Source: JADKCL01 sp046329055 (GTDB taxonomy: Bacteria > Bacteroidota > Bacteroidia > J057 > JADKCL01). Taken from it: a DNA stretch of 64,000 nt. The stretch spans positions 9,662 to 73,661 of the forward strand of contig JAXLVK010000018.1 in assembly GCA_046329055.1 (NCBI GenBank), written 5' to 3'. The notes beneath the pieces were generated by a model, which saw only the letters and a program-made list of their open reading frames with translations, had not been told where the DNA came from and did not search any database. Each line of letters begins with the position of its first letter. Within the stretch, counting starts at the first letter, position 1. Of the stretch, positions 8,551 to 17,843 are shown piece after piece. The position numbers and the translations under genes were made by a program.

Positions 8551-9299
8551 CAGTATTTCAATGCGATGCGAACAAGTTGCGCCACAATGAGCAAGGCAGC
8601 GAAGCCTAGGATTGCATAGCCCAGCTTGGGGTTCGATATCCGTTGCCAGCTGTGCAGACGGCGGTGCACGATCGGATACGCGATTGCCAAAACCGCTACG
8701 GCCCCTAGGCTACCAATGACGCTTCCGACAAAGATATCCCCGGGGAAATGCACACCCAGGAACACCCGAGTGAAGCACAGGAAAACCGTGAAAATCCCCA
8801 CCAAGGCAGGAAGCCAGCGCCGCCATTCGTACATCCCCCAGGCGAAAAACACACCTCCCGTAGCAAAACTCGTGGCATGCCCCGATGGGAAACTATGCTC
8901 CAATGGAGGATTCGGTTCAAAGATTTCGACAGTCGGATCGATCCTGAAAACCATGGGAGGGCGCGTCCATTCCTCGAACATGAATCGCTTCGCTACCTGG
9001 GTCATTCCGCCCGTGAATACAAATGCGAGTGCAAAAGTGATTGCCAGCGCCGGGTCCTTCCTCCAAAAAAACAGCAGAATCAGGGCTGGCAGAATGATTC
9101 CATCCCCAAGATTGGTGAAGAAATACAAGGAGCTGTAATTCAGTGGCTCAGAACGGAATTGGTTCATCCATTGGAATGTACCGTGGTAACCCATCGTCGC
9201 CCACCAATAAGCTGACAGGAGCCAAAAAGTGGCCAAAACAGCGAAAAACAGCCAAAGCCGCTTCGCGGCATCACCAAACATGGGGCTTCCAATTTCCAT
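8550..9299 (-). CDS. PAP2-family membrane phosphatase (long)
   Basis: 249-aa paralogue of the preceding phosphatase with six or more membrane helices. Motif 1 is KRFMFEEWTRPP, motif 2 is HSFPSGHATSFATGG with the canonical PSGH, and motif 3 is TRVFLGVHFPGDIFVGS. An extra helix pair follows motif 3 (~215-245). It is the first gene of the overlapping PAP2 pair. Tandem PAP2 genes with different motif 2 variants suggest division of labour on lipid pyrophosphates or lipid A phosphates; this is inference. Confidence 0.92.
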   Translation of the reverse strand: MEIGSPMFGDAAKRLWLFFAVLATFWLLSAYWWATMGYHGTFQWMNQFRSEPLNYSSLYFFTNLGDGIILPALILLFFWRKDPALAITFALAFVFTGGMTQVAKRFMFEEWTRPPMVFRIDPTVEIFEPNPPLEHSFPSGHATSFATGGVFFAWGMYEWRRWLPALVGIFTVFLCFTRVFLGVHFPGDIFVGSVIGSLGAVAVLAIAYPIVHRRLHSWQRISNPKLGYAILGFAALLIVAQLVRIALKY

Positions 9300-9322
9300 C
9301 GGGGAAAATTAGTGGGTGTGTC

Positions 9323-9835
9323 CTAGAAATCCGAATCGTCAAACCAGTAATAAATCCGCCATGGTTCTCCGTTGGCCTCGCGGCGGAGCCTCAAGCGAGC
9401 TCTACCCGTGCCAGAATAGACCGTGCTTTCGTTCTCGACGATCGTCAAGTTGAAGCTGCGGACCACGTTGGCAGTGTCACCCAACTGATTGTTTTCGATG
9501 TAAAAATTCCAATCAAGGGTGATCTGCCGGACCGAACGGAACAGGTTGTAGGCGATTGCCATCTCCTGCCCTTTGTCCCAGCGTTGCTCGGCTGCGGCAT
9601 CGAAATCGTAGTAAACAAACGTGAAGTCGTTCGTGAACAGCTTGCCGTAAAGGCTCGTGTCACGCAATTCGTAGGCATTCTTGAAGAAATCGAAGAATCC
9701 ATCGATCTGCGTTCGGTCACCGAGGACATTCTGATCGCTCAGGCCGTCCGGGTCGAGTTCAGGCGCGAAGGGATTGCAGGCGCTGAGCAGCAGCACCGAC
9801 AATGTAATCCCGATCCACCATCCTCTATTGTACAT
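9323..9835 (-). CDS. Small lipoprotein, possibly NTF2-like
   Basis: 170-aa predicted lipoprotein with lipobox LLLSAC (Cys20). The mature part has the pattern of a cystatin/NTF2-like cone: a helix rich in aromatic residues (IDGFFDFFKNAYELRD), strand pairs with FTFVYYDFDAAAEQRW, and late strands GTGRARLRLR and WRIYYWFDD. No catalytic motif. The start overlaps the end of the upstream lipoprotein gene by 11 bp. The two share size and general plan and may be distant paralogues acting in the envelope. Function unknown. Confidence 0.65.
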   Translation of the reverse strand: MYNRGWWIGITLSVLLLSACNPFAPELDPDGLSDQNVLGDRTQIDGFFDFFKNAYELRDTSLYGKLFTNDFTFVYYDFDAAAEQRWDKGQEMAIAYNLFRSVRQITLDWNFYIENNQLGDTANVVRSFNLTIVENESTVYSGTGRARLRLRREANGEPWRIYYWFDDSDF

Positions 9836-10406
9836 AATTCAATTTCAACCTGCTCCAACTCGAATCCGCATGCGTTTCGTAGTCCGTCCATCGGGTAATT
9901 TCCCATTCATTGAAGGCATTGACCTTGCACAGGAACTCCAGTTGCCCTACAAAGCGAACAGTCAATGCCGTATCGGTATGGTTCATCACCATGTCGTAGT
10001 CTCCAATGTATCGAACGGAATCGCTGCTGAAGGATTGCAAATCTACCTGATGCAATTGCAGCCGATTGCCACTCGTCAACCCCAAATTGGGCTTGAGGTT
10101 GGAGAGCCAACTTTGCTCGTCCTGCCATGACCAACTGTTCCAAAGCAGCTCATTTCCAGTATAGGTCTGAGTGCTCGGAAGGAAATGAAATGCGTCCGCT
10201 CGGAAGCAACGCAGGTAATTTTGGACGTTTTGCTGATCCATCGCCCGGCTCAGATTGGCGAGCAGGATGTTGTAATCGGTGGGACTGACCCAATCGGAGC
10301 TGCTTTGGTCGGGCGGCTCCACTTCACGCGTCTTCAGGCAGCCACCCAATACAATGGCCAACCCCAGGTACGCGCAAGCAAGTCTGATCCAATTTCCCTT
10401 CCTCAT
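9825..10406 (-). CDS. Small lipoprotein, partner of the 9323 gene
   Basis: 193-aa predicted lipoprotein with lipobox VLGGC (Cys23) and a Ser-rich stretch after it. The middle (DYNILLANLSRAMDQQNVQNYLRCF) reads as the opening helix of an NTF2-like fold, followed by strand pairs and a final strand EWEITRWTDYE. No enzyme motif. It overlaps the next lipoprotein gene and lies on the same strand as the PAP2 pair, so an envelope role is likely, but I do not recognise the family. Confidence 0.62.
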   Translation of the reverse strand: MRKGNWIRLACAYLGLAIVLGGCLKTREVEPPDQSSSDWVSPTDYNILLANLSRAMDQQNVQNYLRCFRADAFHFLPSTQTYTGNELLWNSWSWQDEQSWLSNLKPNLGLTSGNRLQLHQVDLQSFSSDSVRYIGDYDMVMNHTDTALTVRFVGQLEFLCKVNAFNEWEITRWTDYETHADSSWSRLKLNYVQ

Positions 10407-10476
10407 GAAAGAATCAGGCTTCCGTCCAGCGATTTTGCGCCGAGCGGAAGCCTAAAGATAATTCATTTTTCGCAGA

Positions 10477-11298
10477 TCAGCGTACCCGCGAGGTCATGGG
10501 ATGACGCAGGTTGGAAGCCTTTACGTAGTCCACCTGCACCGACCCGATCACCAAGCCCGACTCTACACGGATCGGAATCCGGTTTTCGTCGTCTGAGATC
10601 CACAGGAACAGGTCCCCTTCGTGTTGGAAGATGCCCCCTTCGCGAACGAGAGGCTTCAGCTTCACCGTGCGGTACTTGATCCCGCCAACCTCGATCACCT
10701 CCCGACCCAGGAAGGCGACATCCAGGTCGTGAACCTTCTTGTCGATGAAGTTCTGAAACTTATAGGTATCGCCCGGCTTGGCGGTGGTGTAATCCTGCGT
10801 CCTAGCAAAGTAAAACGCCGACATCACGTCCTGAATGTAAGGCGGAACATCATAGATGATCGGCCCAGGAACAGTGGTAGAGCGCTCGTAAGCTTTGTGT
10901 CCCGTCTGATCAAATTCCACCTCCGAGTAGTGCTTGAAGCTACCCTCCTCGATCTTGCGCTTGAACTTGTGGGGTGCAAGGGACTCCATGTCCACAAAAG
11001 TCTCGTACCTGTCATTTACCTTGAAGAAAAGGCTGAACGACTTGGACGAAATCCCTTGACCCACCATGTGGTAGCACTTCCGGCCATTGACCACGACAGG
11101 CTCCGACTTCACTTCGAGTTTGGCTGTGCCGGCGGAGATTGCGCCATAGTGTACGCGGTACTCCACGATCTCACCGGCTTGGAATGCATTGTTGGGCAGC
11201 TTGCGCGGAAGGGGCTGACCGTCGCTCATTCCCGTCAAGAGAACAAAGCTCGCAGCCAAGGTGATGGCCGCATTGGGAATCCATCTCTTATTCTTCAT
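10477..11298 (-). CDS. DUF3108 exported protein
   Basis: 273-aa exported protein. The signal peptide starts MKNKRWIPNAAITLAASFVL and ends near SDGQPLP. The body matches the DUF3108 pattern: an opening FQAGEIVEYRVHYGAISAGTA, then VVNGRKCYHMVGQGIS, a middle YETFVDMESLAPHKF, and a C-terminal LFLWISDDENRIPIRVES followed by GSVQVDYV. The family is thought to form an envelope beta-barrel of unknown function. The frame is open further upstream to 11400, but ATG 11298 gives the signal peptide and is preferred. Confidence 0.82.
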   Translation of the reverse strand: MKNKRWIPNAAITLAASFVLLTGMSDGQPLPRKLPNNAFQAGEIVEYRVHYGAISAGTAKLEVKSEPVVVNGRKCYHMVGQGISSKSFSLFFKVNDRYETFVDMESLAPHKFKRKIEEGSFKHYSEVEFDQTGHKAYERSTTVPGPIIYDVPPYIQDVMSAFYFARTQDYTTAKPGDTYKFQNFIDKKVHDLDVAFLGREVIEVGGIKYRTVKLKPLVREGGIFQHEGDLFLWISDDENRIPIRVESGLVIGSVQVDYVKASNLRHPMTSRVR

Positions 11299-11415
11299 AG
11301 CAAATACGTGTTTCCTAATCCGCATCAAAAAGCAGGCCAATCCTGTTTTCACGAATTTGCATTTTTCAACGAAATCTCTGGTAAATAAGTTTCGGGCCAC
11401 AAATCCAGCAAAAAA

Positions 11416-13218
11416 TCAGGCCTCCACACCCAATTCTTGCTCGATCAATTGCTTCCGGTGAATGTTCGCGTAGTACCCTCCGGCGTCCACCAACCTCGCA
11501 TGGTTGCCCTGTTCCACAATCCTTCCGTGTTCCAATACCAGGATCAGATCAGCGTCCTGAATCGTGGATACCCTGTGGCTGACCATGATCACTGCCATCT
11601 CGGGGCGATCGATCCGGGCTTGACGTAGATTTCCTAGGATCAGTTCCTCCGTTTTGGTATCCACTGCACTGAGGGAGTCATCGAGGATGAGCAGCTTGGG
11701 CTCGCGAACCCAGGCGCGTGCAAGTGCGAGTCGCTGCTTCTGTCCGCCGGATAGGGTCACGCCCCTCTCCCCGATCACTGTCTCGAATCCTTCCTTGAAT
11801 CCGACCACATTGTCATACACCCCGGACAGCTTGGTTGCAAGTTCTACTTGTTCGCGGGTCGCTCCGGGCAGGCCAAATGCGACATTTTCCAAGATGCTCT
11901 CCGAAAACAGGAACACATCCTGTGGCGCATACCCGATTTCGTTGCGCAGGTTTTCCTTGCTGTATTCGCGGATGTCCCTGCCATCGATCAGAATCTGCCC
12001 CTCTTGAGGATCAAACAGTCTGGGAATCAAATTGCAGAGGGTCGATTTGCCAGATCCCGTCGCCCCGATGATCCCGAGTTTCTGCCCAGGCTCCAAGGTA
12101 AAGCTGATCTCCTGCAAGGCATGAGTGCCCGTGGAGGGATACACCAAGCCGACCTCCTTGAATTCTACACGAGCAGCTTCAATCTGATGCTTGGTTGCTG
12201 GAAATTCGATCTCCGAACGTTCGTCCAAGAAATCGTTGATCCGTTGCTGACTTGCCGCTGCACGCTGTGTGAGGCTCGTCACCCATCCCAATGAGATGAT
12301 CGGGAAGGTGAGCATGTTCACATAAATGATGAACTCCGCAATGTTGCCCACTGAAAGCGTGCCGTCGATGACCTTTTCGGCCCCAATCCACACGAGCAAG
12401 GCCGTGCTCAACCCCACAAGGACCATCACCACCGGGAAAAAGTAGCTGTTCAACCGGATCAATCCCATTGAGCGGCCATGGTATTCCCTGCTTTCAGATT
12501 CGAACTTCCGGCCAAAGTCCCGTTCCCGCGTATAGGCCATGGTCAGGCGAATGCCAGAATAGACTTCCTGCGTGAAAGCCGTGAGTTTGGACATTTGCTC
12601 CTGAATCCGGTCACTCCGTTTCAGCACCCGGCTTTCCACATAGTAGATGAGGAAGCTCAGCAGCGGAAGTGGCAGCAGCGTGTACAATGTCAGCTCCGGG
12701 TTCACGGTCATCATCGTGATCACCACCACGATCATCAGCGAGATGGTATTGATGGTGTACATGATGCCGGGACCGAGGTACATCCTCACGCGACCCACAT
12801 CCTCAGTGATGCGTGCCATCAGGTCGCCCGTCCGGTTTTTGCGGTAGAAGCTCAGGCTGAGTTCCTGATAGTGGGCGTACATGTCGTTGCGGAGGTCAAA
12901 TTCCACCTTGCGGGACATCACGATCAGCGTCTGCCGCATCAGGAACATGAACAATCCCCGAATGAGGGCAAAGGAGATGGTCAGGATGCTGAAAACCACC
13001 AAGCTCGTCCCGATCAATCCGTTCACGCTGCTTCGGACTGCAAAGCCTTCATGCAATGCGTCCACCTTGATCAGGTCACCCACCAGGTCGATCGCACTAC
13101 GCACTACCTGAGGGGGATAGATGCCAAAGAGATTCGCCAGGATCACACACAGTGTCCCGAAGAGCAGCAGCCCCTTGTACCGCCAAATGTATTTGTTGAG
13201 CCGCTTGAGTGCCTTCAC
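11416..13218 (-). CDS. MsbA-like ABC exporter (fused permease and ATPase)
   Basis: 600-aa half-transporter that dimerises in the inner membrane and exports lipids, drugs or peptides. An N-terminal six-helix permease (~20-310) precedes an ATPase with Walker A GATGSGKST (~385), Q-loop GYAPQDVFLFSES, signature LSGGQKQRLALARAW, Walker B KLLILDDSLSAVDT and switch His in MVSHRVSTI. The start is GTG at 13218, 45 bp after the stop of the saccharopine dehydrogenase-like gene. Substrate unknown; a lipid flippase role is plausible but not proven. Confidence 0.93.
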   Translation of the reverse strand: MKALKRLNKYIWRYKGLLLFGTLCVILANLFGIYPPQVVRSAIDLVGDLIKVDALHEGFAVRSSVNGLIGTSLVVFSILTISFALIRGLFMFLMRQTLIVMSRKVEFDLRNDMYAHYQELSLSFYRKNRTGDLMARITEDVGRVRMYLGPGIMYTINTISLMIVVVITMMTVNPELTLYTLLPLPLLSFLIYYVESRVLKRSDRIQEQMSKLTAFTQEVYSGIRLTMAYTRERDFGRKFESESREYHGRSMGLIRLNSYFFPVVMVLVGLSTALLVWIGAEKVIDGTLSVGNIAEFIIYVNMLTFPIISLGWVTSLTQRAAASQQRINDFLDERSEIEFPATKHQIEAARVEFKEVGLVYPSTGTHALQEISFTLEPGQKLGIIGATGSGKSTLCNLIPRLFDPQEGQILIDGRDIREYSKENLRNEIGYAPQDVFLFSESILENVAFGLPGATREQVELATKLSGVYDNVVGFKEGFETVIGERGVTLSGGQKQRLALARAWVREPKLLILDDSLSAVDTKTEELILGNLRQARIDRPEMAVIMVSHRVSTIQDADLILVLEHGRIVEQGNHARLVDAGGYYANIHRKQLIEQELGVEA

Positions 13219-13263
13219 CGCAATCGATCGATTATCAATTCACCGAGGGAATCCCTCCGGTCT

Positions 13264-14642
13264 TCATTCGAACTGAAGAGGAAGGGGATTGTTTTGCCTT
13301 CCTGCCAGTTGCGGATCCATGATCTGAAACTCCTGCTCGGTGAACCGGATGTCGTAATCCTCCAATTCCTGCAGGATCGGCTCGTAGATGTCGCGGATCG
13401 TGGGAATGAGCACGCCACGGGAACGGATGTTGCCGGCGAGGATATGTTTCGCTGCGATCGCAGCGGGCAAGCCCACGGTCCTGCTAATCGCTGTATGCCA
13501 ATGGTCGCGCCCCTTGTCCACCATGGATGAGACGAGGCGACGATACACACCGTTCAGTTCGTACTCCAATTCGTGCTGCATCACCACCATGTCCATGTCG
13601 TCGTCTTCGAATACCCACTGGGACAGAAGGATATGCTCTAGAATTTCGGCAGGAGAAGCATTTTCCAACGGAATTTGCTGATCACTCATGAAGCCGAGAT
13701 TTTCCAGCTTGCGGAGCACTTCCCCATCCTGGTACTCATCCAAAAAGAAAGCCAGGCGTTCACGGTCAGCGAGTGCGCCATAGTGGGGCACGTAGCTGAA
13801 CAGGAAGTCTCTGTAGGTCATGCCCTTGCTGTTGGAAATGCGGTAGCTGCCATCCGTCACCCCCATCTGAACGAAGGCGTCCCACATCTTGCAGTACCCG
13901 GGATACCGCAGCGTTGCGCGGTACAGAAGGGTGTCCACCTCTTCCAAATTGTAGAGTTTCAGGTACTTGACGGAGTTCAACGTAAGCCTCGAAGACGCGA
14001 GGAACCTCGATCTCCTCGATGGTGCTGAACAGGCGGTGGTAGGCGCAGGTAGCGGACACGACCGTTGCGGCGGTATTGCGCGACGCCGCCTGAGGACTCT
14101 ACAAGGATCACGTTTCGAGGAGCCCATGTGAATTTGTAGCCCCATTCGTTCACGCTTCAGGAGCCACGAGCGCACCACAGTAGCTGCGGAAACTGATGAT
14201 CCTGCCGCCATTTTCGCGGACACGCTCCACCATTTCCATCGCGCTCATGTGGTCAATGCCCGCATCCACGCCGACCTCATTCAGGAAAATGAGATCAGCC
14301 GCTTGCCGCAGCGTCCAAAGCAGCCATCTCGTTGGAGACATAGCTCGCCGTCACCAGTGCGTGCGCAGGGCAAGACAGTCACGGTTGGCCAGCATGCATG
14401 CTGGGAGGCAGCAGTGAGATCACCAAATCCGCCTCGGAAATCGCCTCACGGCGACGCACATCGTCCGTGGCATCGAAGAAGATCCCACGACCACGGGGAT
14501 GGCCACCGACTTTTTCGACCGCAAGACTTTCCTGCATGTCGCCGACCACAACTTCCCATCCACCAGCCTCGGCATGATCCAGCAAGTATTGGATCATCGT
14601 CGTTGCAGAACGACCAGCGCCTATCACCAAAATTCTCTTCAT
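13264..14642 (-). pseudogene. Saccharopine dehydrogenase-family gene with about six frameshifts
   Basis: Reading all frames in order restores a near-complete ~450-residue saccharopine dehydrogenase-like protein (lysine catabolism; NAD(P)-dependent). It starts MKRILVIGAGRSATTMIQYL with the GxGxxx nucleotide loop. Then, in successive frames, come ADLVISLLPPSMH, LANRDCLALRTH, LVTASYVSNEMAALDAAA, ADLIFLNEVGVDAGIDHMSA with SFRSYCGALVAPE, NEWGYKFTWAPRNVILVESS, YHRLFSTIEEIEVP, and finally an intact frame from NSVKYLKLYNLEEV to the end (13264 to ~13984). All shifts fall within ~13980-14400. Either a decayed gene or, more likely given similar damage nearby, sequencing indels. It is divergent from the equally damaged esterase. 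Confidence 0.85.
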
Positions 14643-14724
14643 GGCTCCAAAAGTTTGGGGCGAAATTACGGATGTCGGGAGAGATTCGCCAAGGATTTGG
14701 GTGACGGATTCCCGACCTTGATCG

Positions 14725-14732
14725 TATCTTGG
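14725..14732 (+). promoter_or_regulatory. -7-like element TATCTTGG before the esterase gene
   Basis: One mismatch to TAnnTTTG, ending 4 bp before ATG 14737. No clear -33. The same 4-bp spacing recurs at ribBA and the 45461 gene. Confidence 0.4.
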
Positions 14733-14736
14733 CCAA

Positions 14737-15384
14737 ATGCAATCGACAGAAAAGCATCTCGCGGTCACGCGCACAGCCCGTTATTTCCAAGCTGGAGAAC
14801 TCAGCCCCAAGACACGCCGGCTATGGATCGTGCTGCATGGGTATGGGCAAAAGGCGAGTTTTTTCATCAAGCACTTCGAGCACTTGGTGGATGGAGGGGA
14901 CTGCGTGATTGCTCCCGAGGGCCTTTCTAGGTTCTATTTGGATGGGAAATGGGAGCGCGTGGGCGCGACTTGATGACCAAAGAAGATCGCCTGCACGAAA
15001 TCCAAGACTACGTGGCCTACCTCGATGCCGTGCTCGCGAATGGCACGGGCGACCAAGATCTGCCAGAGGTGGTCTTACTGGGATTTTCCCAAGGCGCCAC
15101 AACTGCCTGGCGATGGCTCATGAAGGGCAAAATCCGTCCCCAGCAATTCATCATGGGCAGGCGGCGTGGCCACTGATGCATTGAGAACTCCAAGGAGCGC
15201 CTTGTTGATTGGTGGATTGCACTTCGTCTTGGGAGACGCCGACTAATACGTGACCATGGAAAATGCCCAAAAGCAACTCTCCAACCTCAAGGAGATCAAA
15301 CCTGATGCACGGCTGTGGGCATTCAACGGCGATCACCGGATGGATCAGCCGACGCTGAATGCAATCATCGATTCATGGGGGTAA
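14737..15384 (+). pseudogene. Alpha/beta-hydrolase (phospholipase/carboxylesterase-like) with two frameshifts and a nonsense codon
   Basis: The restored ~216-residue protein is a small serine esterase. Frame one holds LWIVLHGYGQKASFF (oxyanion region) and ends after DGKWERVGA. Adding one base at ~14972 restores WMTKEDRLHEIQDYV and the nucleophile elbow LLGFSQGATTAW. A second missing base at ~15156 restores WAGGVATDALR and GGLHFVLGDAD. An in-frame TAA then interrupts DAD-x-YVTMENAQKQL where Glu is expected, and the frame continues through FNGDHRMDQ (catalytic His) to TAA 15382. All triad residues are present in the restored product, so recent damage or sequence error is more likely than old decay. 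Confidence 0.82.
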
Positions 15385-15474
15385 CCCATTAGGTTCGATA
15401 GAACGTCACATTGCCTCTTGATTCGCTGATTGCGATTGAGGTAGCAGCTTCCAAAATGGATTTCCCGATTGCCC

Positions 15475-16689
15475 TCAGGCCTGGGAAAGGCTATGCCCCA
15501 GCTTCTCGCGCTTGGTTTGGAGATAGAAGGCGTTGTGAGGATTGGGCTTGACCTCGATGGGGACGTTTTCCACGATTTCCAGCCCATAGCCAATCAATCC
15601 CGTCCGTTTCCGGGGGTTGTTGGTCATGAGGCGCATCTTGGAAACCCCGAGATCCCGAAGAATCTGCGCCCCTACCCCATAGTCGCGCTCGTCCATCTTG
15701 AAGCCCAATTCGATGTTGGCTTGGACGGTGTCGAGTCCTTGCTCTTGGAGCTTGTAGGCCTTGAGCTTATTCAGCAGACCGATACCCCGGCCCTCTTGGT
15801 TCATGTAAAGGATGATGCCCTTGCCTTCATGCTCCACCATTTCCATGGCGCGAGCGAGTTGTTCCCCGCAGTCGCAGCGGCAGGAGCCGAAGATGTCACC
15901 CGTGACGCAGCTCGAATGCACCCGCACAAGGACGGGTTCGTCTTTGTCCCAGGTTCCCTTGACCAAGGCCATGTGGATCTCATCCGTATGGATTTGGCGG
16001 AAGGCGATCAGGTCGAAACTGCCTGCTTGTGTGGGCAGGTCGATGCCGATTTCCCGGACGATGAGTGAGTCGTGCTTCAGTCGGTACTCGATCAGGTCGG
16101 CGATGGTCACGAGCTTGAGGCCAAAGTTGTCGGCGATCACGCGCAGTTCCGGGAGGCGTGCCATGGTGCCATCAGCATTCATGATCTCGACAAGTGCGCC
16201 CGCAGGCTCGAAGCCCGCCAAGCGGGCGAAGTCGATGGCGGCTTCGGTATGACCGGAACGGCGGAGCACTCCCTCAGGCTTCGCTTTGAGTGGGAAGATA
16301 TGCCCCGGACGACCGAAGTCCTCAGGCCGAGAATGGGGATCGATGAGGGCTTGGATCGTCTTGGCGCGGTCGCTTGCGGAAATGCCGCTGGTCACACCGT
16401 TCTTGAGCAGGTCCACCGAAACGGTGAACGGAGTCGCATGGAGGGCGGTGTTCTTGCCGACCATGAGGTCGAGCTTGAGTTCCTCACAGCGCTCCTCGGG
16501 CAGGGACATGCAGATGAGTCCGCGCCCATGCGTGGCCATGAAATTCACCACTTCGGGCGTCACGTGACGGGCAGCGATGATAAAATCTCCTTCGTTCTCA
16601 CGATCCTCATCGTCCACAACGATGATCAACTTGCCTTGGCGGATGTCCTCGATGGCTTCCGCGATGCTATCGACTTTGATCTTTGACAT
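15475..16689 (-). CDS. ribBA: Bifunctional 3,4-dihydroxy-2-butanone-4-phosphate synthase / GTP cyclohydrolase II
   Basis: 404-aa riboflavin biosynthesis enzyme supplying both precursors. The N-terminal RibB domain (1-~205) has VVDDEDRENEGDFI (acidic metal site), THGRGLICMSLP and RRSGHTEAAIDFARLAG. The C-terminal RibA domain has the zinc site SSCVTGDIFGSCRCDCG, YMNQEGRGIGL and MTNNPRKRTGL. The open frame extends upstream of ATG 16689, but that part is not conserved and a promoter element lies 4 bp before this ATG. No FMN riboswitch was recognised upstream. Convergent with the damaged esterase gene. Confidence 0.96.
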   Translation of the reverse strand: MSKIKVDSIAEAIEDIRQGKLIIVVDDEDRENEGDFIIAARHVTPEVVNFMATHGRGLICMSLPEERCEELKLDLMVGKNTALHATPFTVSVDLLKNGVTSGISASDRAKTIQALIDPHSRPEDFGRPGHIFPLKAKPEGVLRRSGHTEAAIDFARLAGFEPAGALVEIMNADGTMARLPELRVIADNFGLKLVTIADLIEYRLKHDSLIVREIGIDLPTQAGSFDLIAFRQIHTDEIHMALVKGTWDKDEPVLVRVHSSCVTGDIFGSCRCDCGEQLARAMEMVEHEGKGIILYMNQEGRGIGLLNKLKAYKLQEQGLDTVQANIELGFKMDERDYGVGAQILRDLGVSKMRLMTNNPRKRTGLIGYGLEIVENVPIEVKPNPHNAFYLQTKREKLGHSLSQA

Positions 16690-16693
16690 GGCG

Positions 16694-16701
16694 CAAAGAT
16701 A
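16694..16701 (-). promoter_or_regulatory. -7 promoter element TATCTTTG 4 bp before the ribBA start codon
   Basis: Exact TAnnTTTG match on the minus strand; only GCGCC/ATG context separates it from the start (4 bp). Predicts a leaderless ribBA transcript. No good -33 hexamer seen. Confidence 0.55.
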
Positions 16702-16866
16702 CAGAAAATGCCAGTGAATGCCGGAGCAGCATTTGTTGGGGTGCAAAGGCAGGGTTTTGCTCCCCAACGGCCCCTTGAAACATGCTGGAATGCAGCACAC
16801 GGCACTGCCCCTATTTTCTCCCAAGACTTATTATTATTGTAGTATCAATCACCCACACCAACTTCC

Positions 16867-17271
16867 ATGGGAGAAAAGACTAGGTTTTACATCATTATCA
16901 TCATCCTCGCGGGGATCGTCCTCCTCCAATTCCTGTGGCGACCCAAGGGAGGAGCCACGAGCGACAAGCCGACATTTGAAAGCACATTGGACTCCATCCG
17001 CAGCACACTTGCCGAGTTCAAAACGCAAAACGACTCGATTCGGTCCGCAGCATCAGCCATTGCCCTGAGCCAATCCAAGGCCGAGGCACAATACGAGCTC
17101 GTCCGCCAGGACTTCCTCAACAAGCTCAACGCCATTTCAGGGCAAATCGCCTCTGCGAGAAGCCAATACGTGCAGCTCATGGCTCAGCTCAAAGTCTTGA
17201 ATGAACAATTCAAGGATTCTGGCGCGCCGGACTCCATTCCCACGCTGGATCAATTGACTAGAGGCAACTAA
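16867..17271 (+). CDS. Small membrane-anchored coiled-coil protein
   Basis: 134-aa protein of no recognised family. An N-terminal membrane helix (YIIIIILAGIVLLQFLW, residues 8-24) is followed by a predicted coiled coil with regular Ile/Leu heptads (FESTLDSIRSTLAEFKTQND onward to ~115) and a short polar tail. Orientation is probably N-in with the coil in the periplasm. The next gene starts 12 bp downstream and also combines one membrane segment with a periplasmic coiled coil, so the two likely form a pair. The CDS is real by codon pattern and spacing; function unknown. Confidence 0.65.
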   Translation: MGEKTRFYIIIIILAGIVLLQFLWRPKGGATSDKPTFESTLDSIRSTLAEFKTQNDSIRSAASAIALSQSKAEAQYELVRQDFLNKLNAISGQIASARSQYVQLMAQLKVLNEQFKDSGAPDSIPTLDQLTRGN

Positions 17272-17283
17272 ACGCAGACACCC

Positions 17284-17808
17284 ATGAAACGAATTTCACT
17301 CACACTGCTGCTTTGCCTCACGGGAATGATCGCGTTGGCACAGGCGACCTGCGACAGCAATTACATCCGCATCTTCTCCAAGATCGGATTTGACGTCTCC
17401 GGCATCCCTTGCGACAAGTTTGTTGTGATCGGCGAAGAGTATTACGACAAGATTTCCAAGGGCTACAACCTGAGCCGGGGCATCATCTTCGGGCAAGAAC
17501 AGGTCTTGATGAACCTTCAAAAGCAGTTGGACCTGGCGAATGCCTACTCCGCCACCCTCAAGGCCGCGAATGACAGCGCTGAAGCCACCATCAAGCGGTT
17601 TTCCGAAAACAACAAGGCCTACGAAGCCCTCATCGACAAGTCCACCAAGGCCAACGACCGATTGGTCGCCCAACTTAACAGCCAATTGAACGATCTCGAG
17701 AAGCTCCACAAGAAGGAGATCCGAAAGGTCCGTTGGCGCAACTTGGCGGTGGGCGGAGTCATCGGAGTGGTCGTCGGAGCGGTAGCCGTGCTGGTCTTGA
17801 AGGACTAG
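17284..17808 (+). CDS. Exported coiled-coil protein with C-terminal membrane helix
   Basis: 174-aa protein with a signal peptide (MKRISLTLLLCLTGMIALAQ), a short Cys-containing N-terminal region (TCDSNYIRIF, GIPCDKF), a long helical stretch with heptads (~75-145, including a basic LEKLHKKEIRKVRWRN) and a C-terminal hydrophobic helix (GGVIGVVVGAVAVLVL). The topology is therefore a periplasmic helical domain hanging from a C-terminal anchor, the mirror image of the upstream gene product. Two Cys could form a disulphide. Family not recognised. Confidence 0.68.
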   Translation: MKRISLTLLLCLTGMIALAQATCDSNYIRIFSKIGFDVSGIPCDKFVVIGEEYYDKISKGYNLSRGIIFGQEQVLMNLQKQLDLANAYSATLKAANDSAEATIKRFSENNKAYEALIDKSTKANDRLVAQLNSQLNDLEKLHKKEIRKVRWRNLAVGGVIGVVVGAVAVLVLKD

Positions 17809-17843
17809 AAAGGCCGCATTCGGCAGTAGGATTCCATCCGCAT

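Noticed and set aside
16690..16860. Possible FMN riboswitch before ribBA
   Set aside because: No conserved RFN-element sequence is seen, and the promoter -7 element lies 4 bp from the start codon, leaving no room for a leader.
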